A stretch of DNA of 44,803 nucleotides, from assembly GCF_002149035.1 (NCBI RefSeq), contig NZ_NGFP01000038.1:1-44803 (forward strand), written 5' to 3'. This stretch comes from Streptosporangium minutum. GTDB lineage: Bacteria > Actinomycetota > Actinomycetes > Streptosporangiales > Streptosporangiaceae. The notes beneath the pieces were generated by a model, which was not told the DNA's origin, did no database searches, and worked only from the letters and a program-made list of their open reading frames with translations. Positions 1 to 7,152 of the stretch are shown in pieces; positions within the stretch are counted from its first letter, which is position 1; the number at the start of each line of letters is the position of its first letter. The position numbers and the translations under genes are program-made.

Positions 1-42
1 GATGAACGGTGTCTGTCCACCCCCTGACAGACACCGTTCATC
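1..42. terminator. Perfect 17-bp hairpin at left edge
   Basis: Bases 1-17 (GATGAACGGTGTCTGTC) pair perfectly with bases 26-42 across an 8-nt loop. There is no long T-run, so it may be a bidirectional terminator of a gene outside the window and of the minus-strand genes that end at 332. The gene to its left is not visible. Confidence 0.6.
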
Positions 43-168
43 CCACCCAACCCCCACAGACGGAGTTGGCCTCGGGAAGACATGGCCTCCGCTGCTGTCA
101 GGGGCGGGGGAAGCACGGACAACGCGATGGTCGGCATCAGCGCAGCGAACCGAGAGGAAGCGGAAGCA

Positions 169-396
169 GTGACGGTCCTGCCAGCGGGCTACCGGCTCCT
201 CTGTGACGGCTGTTCCCACGGCTCGGTGCGCTGGACGTCGAACCCCCAGGGAATGTGGACGGGAGCCGAGTGCGCCGACTGCGGGACCTGGTGGCGGCTG
301 GACCTGATTCCGCCGGACGTCGCGGCTCGACTCACGGGGGGCATGCCTCCTCACGAGGAAGCGCGGCCGTCTGTAGTCGGTCGTAGGCACCCATGA
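169..396 (+). CDS. Small zinc-ribbon-like protein
   Basis: A 75-residue hypothetical protein with two CxxC knuckles (CDGC near residue 12, CADC near residue 36), the spacing of a small zinc ribbon. The GTG start at 169 is chosen because AGGAAG lies 8 nt upstream; an in-frame ATG at 127 is an alternative. Its 3' end overlaps the convergent kinase gene (332-928) by 65 nt, so one of the two ends may be misjudged. A comparable small double-CxxC protein (51 aa) lies directly upstream of the replication gene of the second element at 19667, so this may be another element-borne small protein. No function can be assigned. Confidence 0.5.
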   Translation: MTVLPAGYRLLCDGCSHGSVRWTSNPQGMWTGAECADCGTWWRLDLIPPDVAARLTGGMPPHEEARPSVVGRRHP

Positions 397-928
397 TCTC
401 CTCGGCTGCGGCGTCGGCACTGAGCTGGTCGGTATGGAGGCGCAGGTGAAAGAACCCCGCGTCGGTGTTGGCCTCCAGGTCGGCGAGGGTCTCGTCCCAT
501 GCGGTCAGGCGCTTGCCGGTGTCGGCGTCCCCGCGGCCTTGGGATCGTTGCTCGGTGACCTCGCGTGGGACCCAGAGCAGCACGCGAAGCCACCCGTCCG
601 GAACCTCGCCGATGAGCTGGCGCAGGTCGGCGATGTTGCCCATGTGCGTGACGGGCACGTAGCCGGCGGCGTGCCGGTCCTCGATCGCCTGGCGGTCGAT
701 CGCGTAGACGTTGCCGTACCGGTGAGTCTCGGCTACCAAACGACCCGCGTCTCTGAGCTTGGCCAAGTGCTCAGCCGTGACGAACTCATACCCGGCGGCC
801 CGGCCGGTGCCGACCTTGAGCTTGGGCAGCAATACGAACCGCGGATCCAGCCGGTGAAGCGCGGCAGTGACGGTGTCCTTGCCGCTGGCCGGCGGGCCGT
901 ACAAGACGATCCCCTGCAGACCGCTCAC
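332..928 (-). CDS. Guanylate-kinase-like P-loop protein
   Basis: A 198-residue protein starting with a nucleotide-binding loop (YGPPASGKDT, residues about 7-16). It then shows a guanylate-kinase-like layout: an R..GYEFV stretch, a LAETHRYGNVYA segment, and a later LWVPREVTEQR region. This suggests a nucleoside-monophosphate-kinase fold that would phosphorylate a small nucleotide or a related ligand; the real substrate is unknown. The GTG start at 928 overlaps the TGA of the upstream HTH/kinase gene in a GTGA junction, so the two are translationally coupled. Housekeeping gmk is normally elsewhere, so this is more likely an accessory kinase. Confidence 0.75.
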   Translation of the reverse strand: MSGLQGIVLYGPPASGKDTVTAALHRLDPRFVLLPKLKVGTGRAAGYEFVTAEHLAKLRDAGRLVAETHRYGNVYAIDRQAIEDRHAAGYVPVTHMGNIADLRQLIGEVPDGWLRVLLWVPREVTEQRSQGRGDADTGKRLTAWDETLADLEANTDAGFFHLRLHTDQLSADAAAEEIMGAYDRLQTAALPREEACPP

Positions 929-1962
929 GTCAGGATCCGCTTGAGCGCCTCGCGGGTCTGGTCGGCAAGGCTGATCGCCGAACCGAGCCGGTTGTCCACC
1001 GTGACATGTGCAGTGGGCGGACTGGCCTCGACCTGCAGACCCTCGGCGTACTGCTCCCAGTTGCCTAGCTTCCAGGCATCCCGGGCGGCGCCGCGGAACT
1101 CGATGTACTCCCGCATGGACTCGGGATCGCAGCGGACCCAGATCGCCGCGACGTCGATGCCCTTGGCCGCGCACCGGTTTTCCAGGCGGGTGAACCACGC
1201 CGCATCCTTCAGTTCCGCGATGAACGGGGCGGACAGGATGGTGGAGGTGCCGACGTTGAGGTTGTCCCACGCGGTCTCCATCAGGCACCGGTACTCCAGC
1301 GGCCGGACCTCTTTCAGGTACAGGTCGGTGTGGCGGTCGTTGGGGTCGCCACCGAGGGAGATGAGCAGCCGCTCGACGATGCAGCGGGTCAGGGAGTCCT
1401 TGTCCAGGAACGCCCAGCCGGTGATGTCGGACAGGAAGCGGGAGAACTCGGTCTTGCCGGATCCGGCGTATCCGCCGACCAGGACGAGGATGGGCTTGGG
1501 GCTGCCTCCGCCGTGGCGTCGGCGCCAGGCGTCGACCACCCGGCTACGAAGAAGCGCCTGCGGGGAGTCGCCGGACTCGATGCCGCCGACGGAGACCTTC
1601 GTGAACGCCTCCTCAATGACCTGGGCGGCGGCGTTGTCGGCTGCGGGATCAGCGGGCGCAGGCAGATCGGAAATCACGATTTCCGCTTTCTGTGATTCAC
1701 CGGGCAGAGGGGGACGAAAGCCTAGTTCGGGCTCAGTGGCCTCATAGAGCAGACAATAAGCGCGCCGGTAATGCGGGCCGGGGAACACGGTCCCCTGCTC
1801 GTGTCCCCAGAGCGTTTGGAAGTTGGCGGCCGGGACGCTCAGGCCGTGGCGGCCGGCTGCCTGGCGGAGTCGTTCGCCTGCGGCTTCGAGGGTGAGGCCG
1901 TGGGCTTCGCGGTGTTCCCGCAGGCGGGAGGGGGTCCAGCCGGGGCGCTGGGTCGTCTTCAT
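925..1962 (-). CDS. HTH (XRE-like) protein fused to P-loop kinase
   Basis: A 345-residue protein. The first ~75 residues (LREHREAHGLTLEAAGERL...) look like a Cro/C1-type helix-turn-helix. After a linker, a P-loop NTPase domain starts near residue 155 with GGYAGSGKTEFSRFL (Walker A), followed by FLDKDSLTR and ending near residue 330. The second half resembles AAA_33/zeta-like kinases, which phosphorylate small molecules. It is the first gene of a two-gene minus-strand operon with the guanylate-kinase-like gene. The promoter must lie in 1963-2156, where GCATGTG occurs twice 12 bp apart (2013-2019, 2025-2031) and could be an autoregulatory site. A toxin-antitoxin role is possible but not shown. 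Confidence 0.75.
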   Translation of the reverse strand: MKTTQRPGWTPSRLREHREAHGLTLEAAGERLRQAAGRHGLSVPAANFQTLWGHEQGTVFPGPHYRRAYCLLYEATEPELGFRPPLPGESQKAEIVISDLPAPADPAADNAAAQVIEEAFTKVSVGGIESGDSPQALLRSRVVDAWRRRHGGGSPKPILVLVGGYAGSGKTEFSRFLSDITGWAFLDKDSLTRCIVERLLISLGGDPNDRHTDLYLKEVRPLEYRCLMETAWDNLNVGTSTILSAPFIAELKDAAWFTRLENRCAAKGIDVAAIWVRCDPESMREYIEFRGAARDAWKLGNWEQYAEGLQVEASPPTAHVTVDNRLGSAISLADQTREALKRILT

Positions 1963-2156
1963 TGCATACCTTCGCCTTCACGCTTCGGGGACGGTGCGCG
2001 GTGTGCGGTCGTGCATGTGAAAACGCATGTGTAAATGGGCGTTGAGTGGAACTGAAGAAGCTTAACTAGATCGGCGTGATACCGGAAACCCCCAGCTCAC
2101 GGTGAACTTAGGCCATCCCGAAAGGCGAAACGCACCACAGAGCAAGGGAGAAACCG

Positions 2157-2303
2157 ATGAACGTCGACCCGCAGCGGATCATCTGGGAATTGGCCGCGAT
2201 CCGGGTGGAGCTGGACGAGTTGGCATGCCGGATCGGTGAGATCACTTCTGCTCTTCGAAGACTGCCGCCTCCACAGCGGCAAGCCGATCCCCCAGCTCCT
2301 TGA
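2157..2303 (+). CDS. Small hypothetical protein
   Basis: A 48-codon frame starting at ATG 2157 with AGGGAG 6-11 nt upstream. The product (starts MNVDPQRIIWELAAIRVEL) has an amphipathic helical N-terminal half and a proline-rich tail. Its 3' end overlaps the convergent GntR gene by 62 nt. It resembles the very small proteins that precede transfer genes in integrative elements, but I recognise no family. The start signal is the main support. Confidence 0.4.
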   Translation: MNVDPQRIIWELAAIRVELDELACRIGEITSALRRLPPPQRQADPPAP

Positions 2304-2610
2304 GGGACTGACGCATCTGGCCAAGCTGGTCGAGGATCTCGGCGGTCGCGTCGGATGCCTGTGACTCGGAAGGTTCGGCGGGGGCCTGACAGACGAACAC
2401 GCCCTTGCCCTGCTGGCCGATGACCACTCCCTCGGTGCGGAGCACGCTGATCGCGGCCTTGACCACGCTGGCGGAGACGTCGAAGCGCTCGCCCAGTTGG
2501 GCGATGGACGGCAGGGCCGTACCGGGCGCGAGTGAGCCGGCGCGGATCTGGGCGCGCAGCTCGTCGACGATCTGCAAGTAAGCCGGCCGGCCGGTCTTCT
2601 CCACCATCAT
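2242..2610 (-). CDS. GntR-family transcriptional regulator (AICE 1)
   Basis: A 122-residue winged-helix regulator. The GntR DNA-binding domain covers residues ~1-75 (YLQIVDELRAQIRAG, then the FDVSASVVKAAISVL recognition region and a wing ending GKGVFV). The remaining ~45 residues are a short coiled-coil-like tail (LDQLGQMRQSLKELGDRLAAVEAAV), so it is a YtrA-like or KorSA-like short GntR without a ligand domain. The start at 2610 has GGAGAG just upstream. It is divergent from the transfer/replication operon starting at 2749, the usual place for the repressor of an actinomycete integrative element. The palindrome at 2691-2713 is a candidate operator. Confidence 0.85.
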   Translation of the reverse strand: MMVEKTGRPAYLQIVDELRAQIRAGSLAPGTALPSIAQLGERFDVSASVVKAAISVLRTEGVVIGQQGKGVFVCQAPAEPSESQASDATAEILDQLGQMRQSLKELGDRLAAVEAAVFEEQK

Positions 2611-2683
2611 CTGCGCTCTCCTCGTCTCACCTCCAGTTGAGCACACCCAGGTAAAGAAACCAACCAAGTCGCCGAAGCACTCA

Positions 2684-2713
2684 TTGACAACATGGAATGC
2701 TAAGTGTTCCATG
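2684..2713 (+). promoter_or_regulatory. Promoter -35 and palindromic operator of AICE 1
   Basis: A consensus TTGACA (2684-2689) is followed by a perfect inverted repeat, CATGGAA (2691-2697) and TTCCATG (2707-2713), separated by 9 bp. It sits between the divergent GntR gene and the first gene of the transfer operon. It is a good candidate binding site for the adjacent GntR repressor. I cannot place a convincing -10 box. Confidence 0.5.
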
Positions 2714-2748
2714 TGTTCTAAGAATTCGATCGAGCAAAGGAAACGATC

Positions 2749-3087
2749 ATGCGCACCATCCCCATCCCCGTCGACGTCACCAAGCTCCAGATCACCTGCG
2801 TCAAGGCCGCCAAGCCCCGCCTGGTCAACAAGGACACCGGCGAGATCAAGCGCGACAAGGACGGCAACACCATGTACGAACTCACGCTCCTGTTCGAGGA
2901 CGAGTTCAACCGCATGGAACTGGTCAAGGTCAGCACCACGCCCGAACCGCGGGTCATCGCCGGCGAGGAAGTCGTCCCAGTCGGCCTGGTCGGCTACGTC
3001 TGGGAGCAGGGCGGCCGCTGGGGCATCTCCTACCGGGCGCAGTCCTTCGTCCCCGCCGGTTCCGCCGGAACGGGGGCGGACCTGTGA
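2749..3087 (+). CDS. SCO3933-like AICE regulatory protein
   Basis: A 112-residue protein (starts MRTIPIPVDVTKLQI; later VNKDTGEIKRDKDGNTMYEL and a C-terminal YVWEQGGRWGISYRA). It resembles the small SCO3933-type proteins found just upstream of the TraB/FtsK gene in many actinomycete integrative elements. A regulatory role is assigned to that family by annotation, and its biochemical activity is unclear. AAAGGAAA precedes ATG 2749. Its TGA overlaps the GTG of the translocase gene (GTGA), so they are coupled. It is the first gene of the rightward operon that ends with the integrase. Confidence 0.7.
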   Translation: MRTIPIPVDVTKLQITCVKAAKPRLVNKDTGEIKRDKDGNTMYELTLLFEDEFNRMELVKVSTTPEPRVIAGEEVVPVGLVGYVWEQGGRWGISYRAQSFVPAGSAGTGADL

Positions 3088-4457
3088 TCGACCTCGGCCA
3101 CCCCTTACTCAAGGTCCTCGCCATCCTCCTCGCGATGATCGTCTGGCGGCGCTGGGCTCCGGCCTCCTACTGGGCCCTGATCGTCTTCCCGCGCAAAGCC
3201 CTGTGGCTGCGCTGGACCTGGCGGCACGTGGCCTCCGGCTGCGGACTGACCAAGAAACGCCACCGCTGGTGGTTCACCACCGTCCCCGGCCTGGTCGCCT
3301 CGACCGGCGTCGTACAGGTCAAACGGCGCTTCCAACGGGTCGCGGTCGACACCAAACCCTGGATGGGCCTACCACGGCCGGTCCGGCACGGCTTCCGGAT
3401 CACCTTCCACCTCCTCGACGGACAGGTGCCCGACGACTACGCCAAGGTCTGCGAACGCCTCGCGCACGCCTGGCGGATCGAAGCGGTCCGGGTGGTCGGC
3501 TCCCGACCTGGCCGCGTCACTCTCCAGGGGATCACCCGCGACCCTTTGTCCCACGTCGCGCCCGCCGTCCCCCCGGCTGAACCTCGGGACGGCTGGCGGG
3601 CCGAAGATCTGCTCCGGCCGGTGGTCGGGGTGCTGGAGACCGGCGCGGCCTGGCGGATGGACCTGCGGCTCATCCCGCACTGGATGAACGCCGGCGCCAC
3701 CCAGTCCGGTAAGTCCAACCTGATCAACGCGCTCATCGTCGGCCTGGCCCCGCAACCGGTCGCCCTGGTCGGATTCGACCTCAAGGGCGGGGTGGAGCTG
3801 TCGGCCTACGCCGCCCGGCTGACCGCGCTGGCCACCACCCGCGCCGAGTGCCTTGACCTCCTGAGCGACCTGATCGCCGTGATGGGCGCCCGGATGCTCG
3901 CCTGCCGCCGCTACGGGGTGCGCGACATCTGGCAACTTCCCGACGCCGCCCGGCCCATTCCGGTCGTGGTCCTGGTCGACGAGCTGGCCGAACTGTTCCT
4001 CACCGCCGACAAGGCCGAAAAGGATCAGGTCACCCGTACGGCTACCGCCCTGCTGCGCATCGCCCAGCTCGGCCGCGCCTTCGGAATCCACCTGGTGCTG
4101 TCCGGTCAGCGGATCGGCTCCGACCTGGGCCCCGGCGTCACGGCGCTGCGTGCCCAGATCGGCGGGCGGGTCTGCCATCGGGTCAACGACCCCGAAACCG
4201 CGGTGATGACGCTGGGCGACCTCGACCCCGACGCCCTGGTCGCCGCCCGGTCCATCGCCCCGGAGTTGCCCGGCGTCGCCGTGATCACCGGCTCCGATGG
4301 CCGCTGGTATCGCGCCCGGTCCGGCTACGTCTCCACCACCGCCGCCGAACAAGCCGCCGGCACCTACGCCGACGTCACCCCCTCCTGGAACCAGGTCGCC
4401 GCCTCCGGCCTCGGCCACGAACTGCCCGGCGCCGACACCCCCGAACTCGCCGCCTGA
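3084..4457 (+). CDS. TraB/FtsK-type DNA translocase (AICE 1)
   Basis: A 457-residue FtsK/SpoIIIE-family ATPase. The N-terminus has a hydrophobic segment (LLKVLAILLAMIVW) and basic flanks. Walker A is GATQSGKSN near residue 210 and Walker B is VVVLVDELAEL near residue 295; a conserved LSGQR segment follows. In this family (TraB, TraSA) a hexameric pump moves double-stranded DNA between hyphae and replaces a type IV relaxase system. The GTG start is set by the GTGA overlap with the previous gene. The context of replication, Xis and Int genes downstream supports the conjugative role rather than cell division. Confidence 0.92.
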   Translation: MIDLGHPLLKVLAILLAMIVWRRWAPASYWALIVFPRKALWLRWTWRHVASGCGLTKKRHRWWFTTVPGLVASTGVVQVKRRFQRVAVDTKPWMGLPRPVRHGFRITFHLLDGQVPDDYAKVCERLAHAWRIEAVRVVGSRPGRVTLQGITRDPLSHVAPAVPPAEPRDGWRAEDLLRPVVGVLETGAAWRMDLRLIPHWMNAGATQSGKSNLINALIVGLAPQPVALVGFDLKGGVELSAYAARLTALATTRAECLDLLSDLIAVMGARMLACRRYGVRDIWQLPDAARPIPVVVLVDELAELFLTADKAEKDQVTRTATALLRIAQLGRAFGIHLVLSGQRIGSDLGPGVTALRAQIGGRVCHRVNDPETAVMTLGDLDPDALVAARSIAPELPGVAVITGSDGRWYRARSGYVSTTAAEQAAGTYADVTPSWNQVAASGLGHELPGADTPELAA

Positions 4458-4478
4458 GGTCCGGAAGGAGACCCGACC

Positions 4479-5180
4479 ATGACCACGACCGCACCCCGCC
4501 TGGCCGTACGGCTGGCCGACTCCGCACCGGTTCTCATCCTCGCGCTCATCGCCGGGGCAGGCAGCTTCACCCACATCCGCGACACTGCCACCGAACACGG
4601 ACAGAACGGCTGGATGGCCTGGGCCGTGGCCGTCTGCGTCGACCTCACCTGCGTCATGGCCGCCCGGGAACGGCAACGCGACAAGAAGAACGGCCGCCGG
4701 CGGGACGGCTGGATCTCCTGGCCCACCCTCGTCCTGGTCGGCGGAATCACCCTGTCCCTGGCCGCGAACCTCGCCCAGGCCGAACCCTCCGCCTGGGGCT
4801 GGATCACCGCCGCGACCCCGGCCGGCGCTTTCCTGATCGCGGTCTCCATGCTGGAGCGCCGCGCGACCGAACCCCGTCCCGAACCGTCCCCGGAGCTCGT
4901 CCCCGTTCCGGACGCCGTACCGGAGACCGTCCCCGAACCCGCCGCAGCCGTTCCACTGCCCGGCCTCGCCGTGCCCGGCCAGAACGGCACCGAGAACGGC
5001 CAGAACGACGCCGGTACGGATGATCCGCTCCTGGACTACGCCCGCCGCGTCGCCGACGAACACCACGCCCGGCACGGCAAACCGATCACCCGCGACCTGC
5101 TGCGTACCCGCCTGGGCGTGTCCAGCCAACTCGCCTCCGACCTGCTGCGCACCCTGCGCGACAGCCCCGAACCCGCCTGA
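4479..5180 (+). CDS. DUF2637 membrane protein (SpdB-like)
   Basis: A 233-residue protein. The first ~130 residues contain about four hydrophobic segments (APVLILALIAGAGSF, GWMAWAVAVCVDLTCVM, WPTLVLVGGITLSLAAN, AATPAGAFLIAVSML), matching DUF2637 proteins of mobile elements. A Pro/Glu-rich linker follows, then a C-terminal stretch (ITRDLLRTRLGVSSQLASDLLRTL) that looks like a helix-turn-helix. DUF2637/SpdB-type proteins are linked to intramycelial plasmid spread. GGAAGGAG lies upstream of ATG 4479, and the gene follows the translocase by 21 nt. The second element has no counterpart. Confidence 0.82.
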   Translation: MTTTAPRLAVRLADSAPVLILALIAGAGSFTHIRDTATEHGQNGWMAWAVAVCVDLTCVMAARERQRDKKNGRRRDGWISWPTLVLVGGITLSLAANLAQAEPSAWGWITAATPAGAFLIAVSMLERRATEPRPEPSPELVPVPDAVPETVPEPAAAVPLPGLAVPGQNGTENGQNDAGTDDPLLDYARRVADEHHARHGKPITRDLLRTRLGVSSQLASDLLRTLRDSPEPA

Positions 5181-5197
5181 GCCGAAGGAGAACCGCC

Positions 5198-5374
5198 ATG
5201 CGCATCCGCATCGACGGCACCTACGCCGAAATCGCCTACGCCGCCAACAAGATTCGCACGATCCTCCCCGTCGGCCAGATATCGCCGATCATGCCGCTCC
5301 ACGAACGGCCCCATACCTGGCGCGTGTTCATCAACACCGCGCTCAAGCGCGACACCGGGAGATGGATCACATGA
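5198..5374 (+). CDS. Small element protein
   Basis: A 58-residue protein (starts MRIRIDGTYAEIAYAANKI, with WRVFINTAL near the end). GAAGGAG is 8 nt upstream of ATG 5198. The stop overlaps the next small gene in an ATGA junction. The composition suggests a small folded alpha/beta protein. I recognise no family; its place between the DUF2637 gene and Rep is typical of small spread or accessory genes. Confidence 0.65.
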   Translation: MRIRIDGTYAEIAYAANKIRTILPVGQISPIMPLHERPHTWRVFINTALKRDTGRWIT

Positions 5375-5502
5375 CCGACGACCAGGACGCCCCGCTCGTC
5401 GACATCGTGCCCAAGCGCTGGCTGTGCTGCCACTGCGGCGGGACCGGCGTCGACAGCCACGGCCAGACCTGCCAGCACTGCGAGGGACTCGGCTTCTGCT
5501 GA
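5371..5502 (+). CDS. Small zinc-finger protein, DnaJ-type CxxCxGxG motifs
   Basis: A 43-residue protein with CCHCGGTGV and CQHCEGLGF, two CxxCxGxG knuckles like one half of the DnaJ cysteine-rich zinc domain. It is coupled by ATGA to the preceding gene. Proteins of this size with a DnaJ-like knuckle pair are common in actinomycete elements and have no established role. Zinc binding is inferred from the four cysteines. Confidence 0.7.
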   Translation: MTDDQDAPLVDIVPKRWLCCHCGGTGVDSHGQTCQHCEGLGFC

Positions 5503-5603
5503 GCCTCGGCGCCCCCGGCGTGACCACACATCCGCCAAGACGTCCGCCACGTCGGGGGCCATCCCGCACCGAACCTCGAAAGCCCGGAAGGGACCCACCC
5601 ATC

Positions 5604-6974
5604 ATGCCAAGCACCTACGCGGTAGCCGGACTCATCACCCGGCTCCACGACCCCCAATACGCCCGCTGGGCCTCCCAGATCCGCCGAACCGGCGGCTGCC
5701 GACAGCCCATCCACCTACGCGGCCACGTCCACCACGTCGACCCCGCCACCGGCGGGCGCCTCCACAGCTACACCACCGCCACCGAACCGGACGGCATCCT
5801 GCGCGTCCCCTGCAAGACCCGCCGCGCAACCCGCTGCCCGTCCTGCGCCGAGACCTACCGATCCGACACCTACCAACTCGTCCGCGCCGGCCTCGTCGGC
5901 GGCAAGGGCGTCCCGGACTCCGTCACCGCTCACCCGTGCCTGTTCGTCACCCTCACCGCGCCGTCCTTTGGGACCGTCCACACCCGGCGGGAGAAGAACG
6001 GCACTGTCCTGCCGTGTCACGCCCGGCGCGACGCGGCCACCTGCCCGCACGGTCGAGTAAGGTCCTGCACCACCCGGCACGGCGCCGACGAGGGATGCCT
6101 TGGTGAACCGCTGTGCCCGGACTGCTACGACTATGCGGGGTCGGTGCTGTTCAACGCCATGTCCCCGGAGCTGTGGCGGCGCTTCACCGAAGCCCTGCGC
6201 CGACGCGTCGCCAAGAACGCCGGGCTGACACAGCGAGAGCTCCGCGAACAGCTCACGATTTCCTTCGCCAAGGTTGCCGAGTACCAGCGGCGCGGCGTCG
6301 TCCACTTTCACGCGGTCATCCGCGTCGACGGCCCCGAAGGGCCGGCTACACCTCCACCGGCCTGGGCGACGGCTGACGCGCTGGCCGACGCCGTACAACA
6401 TGCCGCCTCGGCCGTGGCCGTCACCGTCCCGGCCGCCGGGGACGATCCCGCTCGGGTCCTGCGCTGGGGCGCTCAACTCGACGTCCGCGAGATCACCATG
6501 ACCGGTGACCTCACCGAACAAGCCGTCGCCGGCTACATCGCCAAGTACGCCACCAAGGCCGCCGAATGCGTCGGCACCCTGGATCGGCGCATCAATCCCC
6601 TCGACGACCTGGAAGCCTTCAACCTCCGCGATCACCCCCGGCGGCTCATCGCCGAATGCCTGCGCCTGGGCGCTCTCGACGAACTGGCCGACCTCCGGCT
6701 CATCCAGTGGGCTCACATGCTCGGCTTCCGCGGCCACTTCTCCACCAAGAGCCGCCGCTACTCCACCACCCTCGGCACCCTCCGCGCCGCTCGCACCGAA
6801 CACATGCGCGGGGAAGCGATCGCCACCGGTCGCCTGCCGCTCTTCGACGAGGACACCGTCCTCGTCGTCTCGCACTGGGAGTACGCCGGACAGGGCCACT
6901 CGGCCGGTGACGCCCTTTTGGTAAGTGCCCTTACCGGAAACCATTTCGCTGACTCGGGAGGCGTCCATGAGTAA
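5604..6974 (+). CDS. HUH-type replication initiator (AICE 1)
   Basis: A 456-residue replication initiator of the actinomycete plasmid/AICE type. A zinc-like motif RCPSCAETYRSDTYQLVRAG lies near residue 75. Rolling-circle motifs follow: FVTLTAPSFGTVH (motif 1), VVHFHAVIRVDG (HUH metal-binding motif) and YIAKYATKAAE (tyrosine motif). The family nicks the replication origin and starts rolling-circle copying of the excised circle. ATG 5604 is preceded by GGAAGGG. The 3' end overlaps xis by 8 nt, so Rep, Xis and Int are made from one message. Confidence 0.9.
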   Translation: MPSTYAVAGLITRLHDPQYARWASQIRRTGGCRQPIHLRGHVHHVDPATGGRLHSYTTATEPDGILRVPCKTRRATRCPSCAETYRSDTYQLVRAGLVGGKGVPDSVTAHPCLFVTLTAPSFGTVHTRREKNGTVLPCHARRDAATCPHGRVRSCTTRHGADEGCLGEPLCPDCYDYAGSVLFNAMSPELWRRFTEALRRRVAKNAGLTQRELREQLTISFAKVAEYQRRGVVHFHAVIRVDGPEGPATPPPAWATADALADAVQHAASAVAVTVPAAGDDPARVLRWGAQLDVREITMTGDLTEQAVAGYIAKYATKAAECVGTLDRRINPLDDLEAFNLRDHPRRLIAECLRLGALDELADLRLIQWAHMLGFRGHFSTKSRRYSTTLGTLRAARTEHMRGEAIATGRLPLFDEDTVLVVSHWEYAGQGHSAGDALLVSALTGNHFADSGGVHE

Positions 6975-7152
6975 TCCCGCGTTGCTCACCGTCCCGCAGG
7001 CCATGACCGTTCTCCAGGTCAGTCGGTGGACGCTCTACCAGCTCATCCGCTCCGGCGAACTCGACTCGATCGTGGTCGGCGTGCGCTGCCGTCGGATCCC
7101 CGAAACCGCCCTGAACGACTACGTGAACCGACTCTGTGGAAAGGCTGCCTGA
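6967..7152 (+). CDS. xis: Excisionase / MerR-like HTH (AICE 1)
   Basis: A 61-residue protein of the excisionase (HTH_17) family: LLTVPQAMTVLQVSRWTLYQLIRSGELDSIVVG is the winged-helix core, and RRIPETALNDYV is the usual end. It would bind the attachment arms and direct the integrase toward excision. It overlaps rep by 8 nt and its TGA overlaps the ATG of the integrase (TGATG), the standard rep-xis-int order of actinomycete elements. Confidence 0.9.
   Translation: MSNPALLTVPQAMTVLQVSRWTLYQLIRSGELDSIVVGVRCRRIPETALNDYVNRLCGKAA

Noticed and set aside
434-1747. Plus-strand frame opposite the two kinases
   Set aside because: No start signal, and both minus-strand proteins have clear P-loops and coupled ends.
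3369-5129. Long minus-strand open frame opposite the AICE 1 transfer genes
   Set aside because: High GC makes long antisense frames; it has no family motifs and lies over the well-supported translocase and DUF2637 genes.
5715-7004. Long minus-strand open frame opposite the AICE 1 replication gene
   Set aside because: Antisense shadow of the HUH initiator, with low-complexity Gly/Val-rich sequence.
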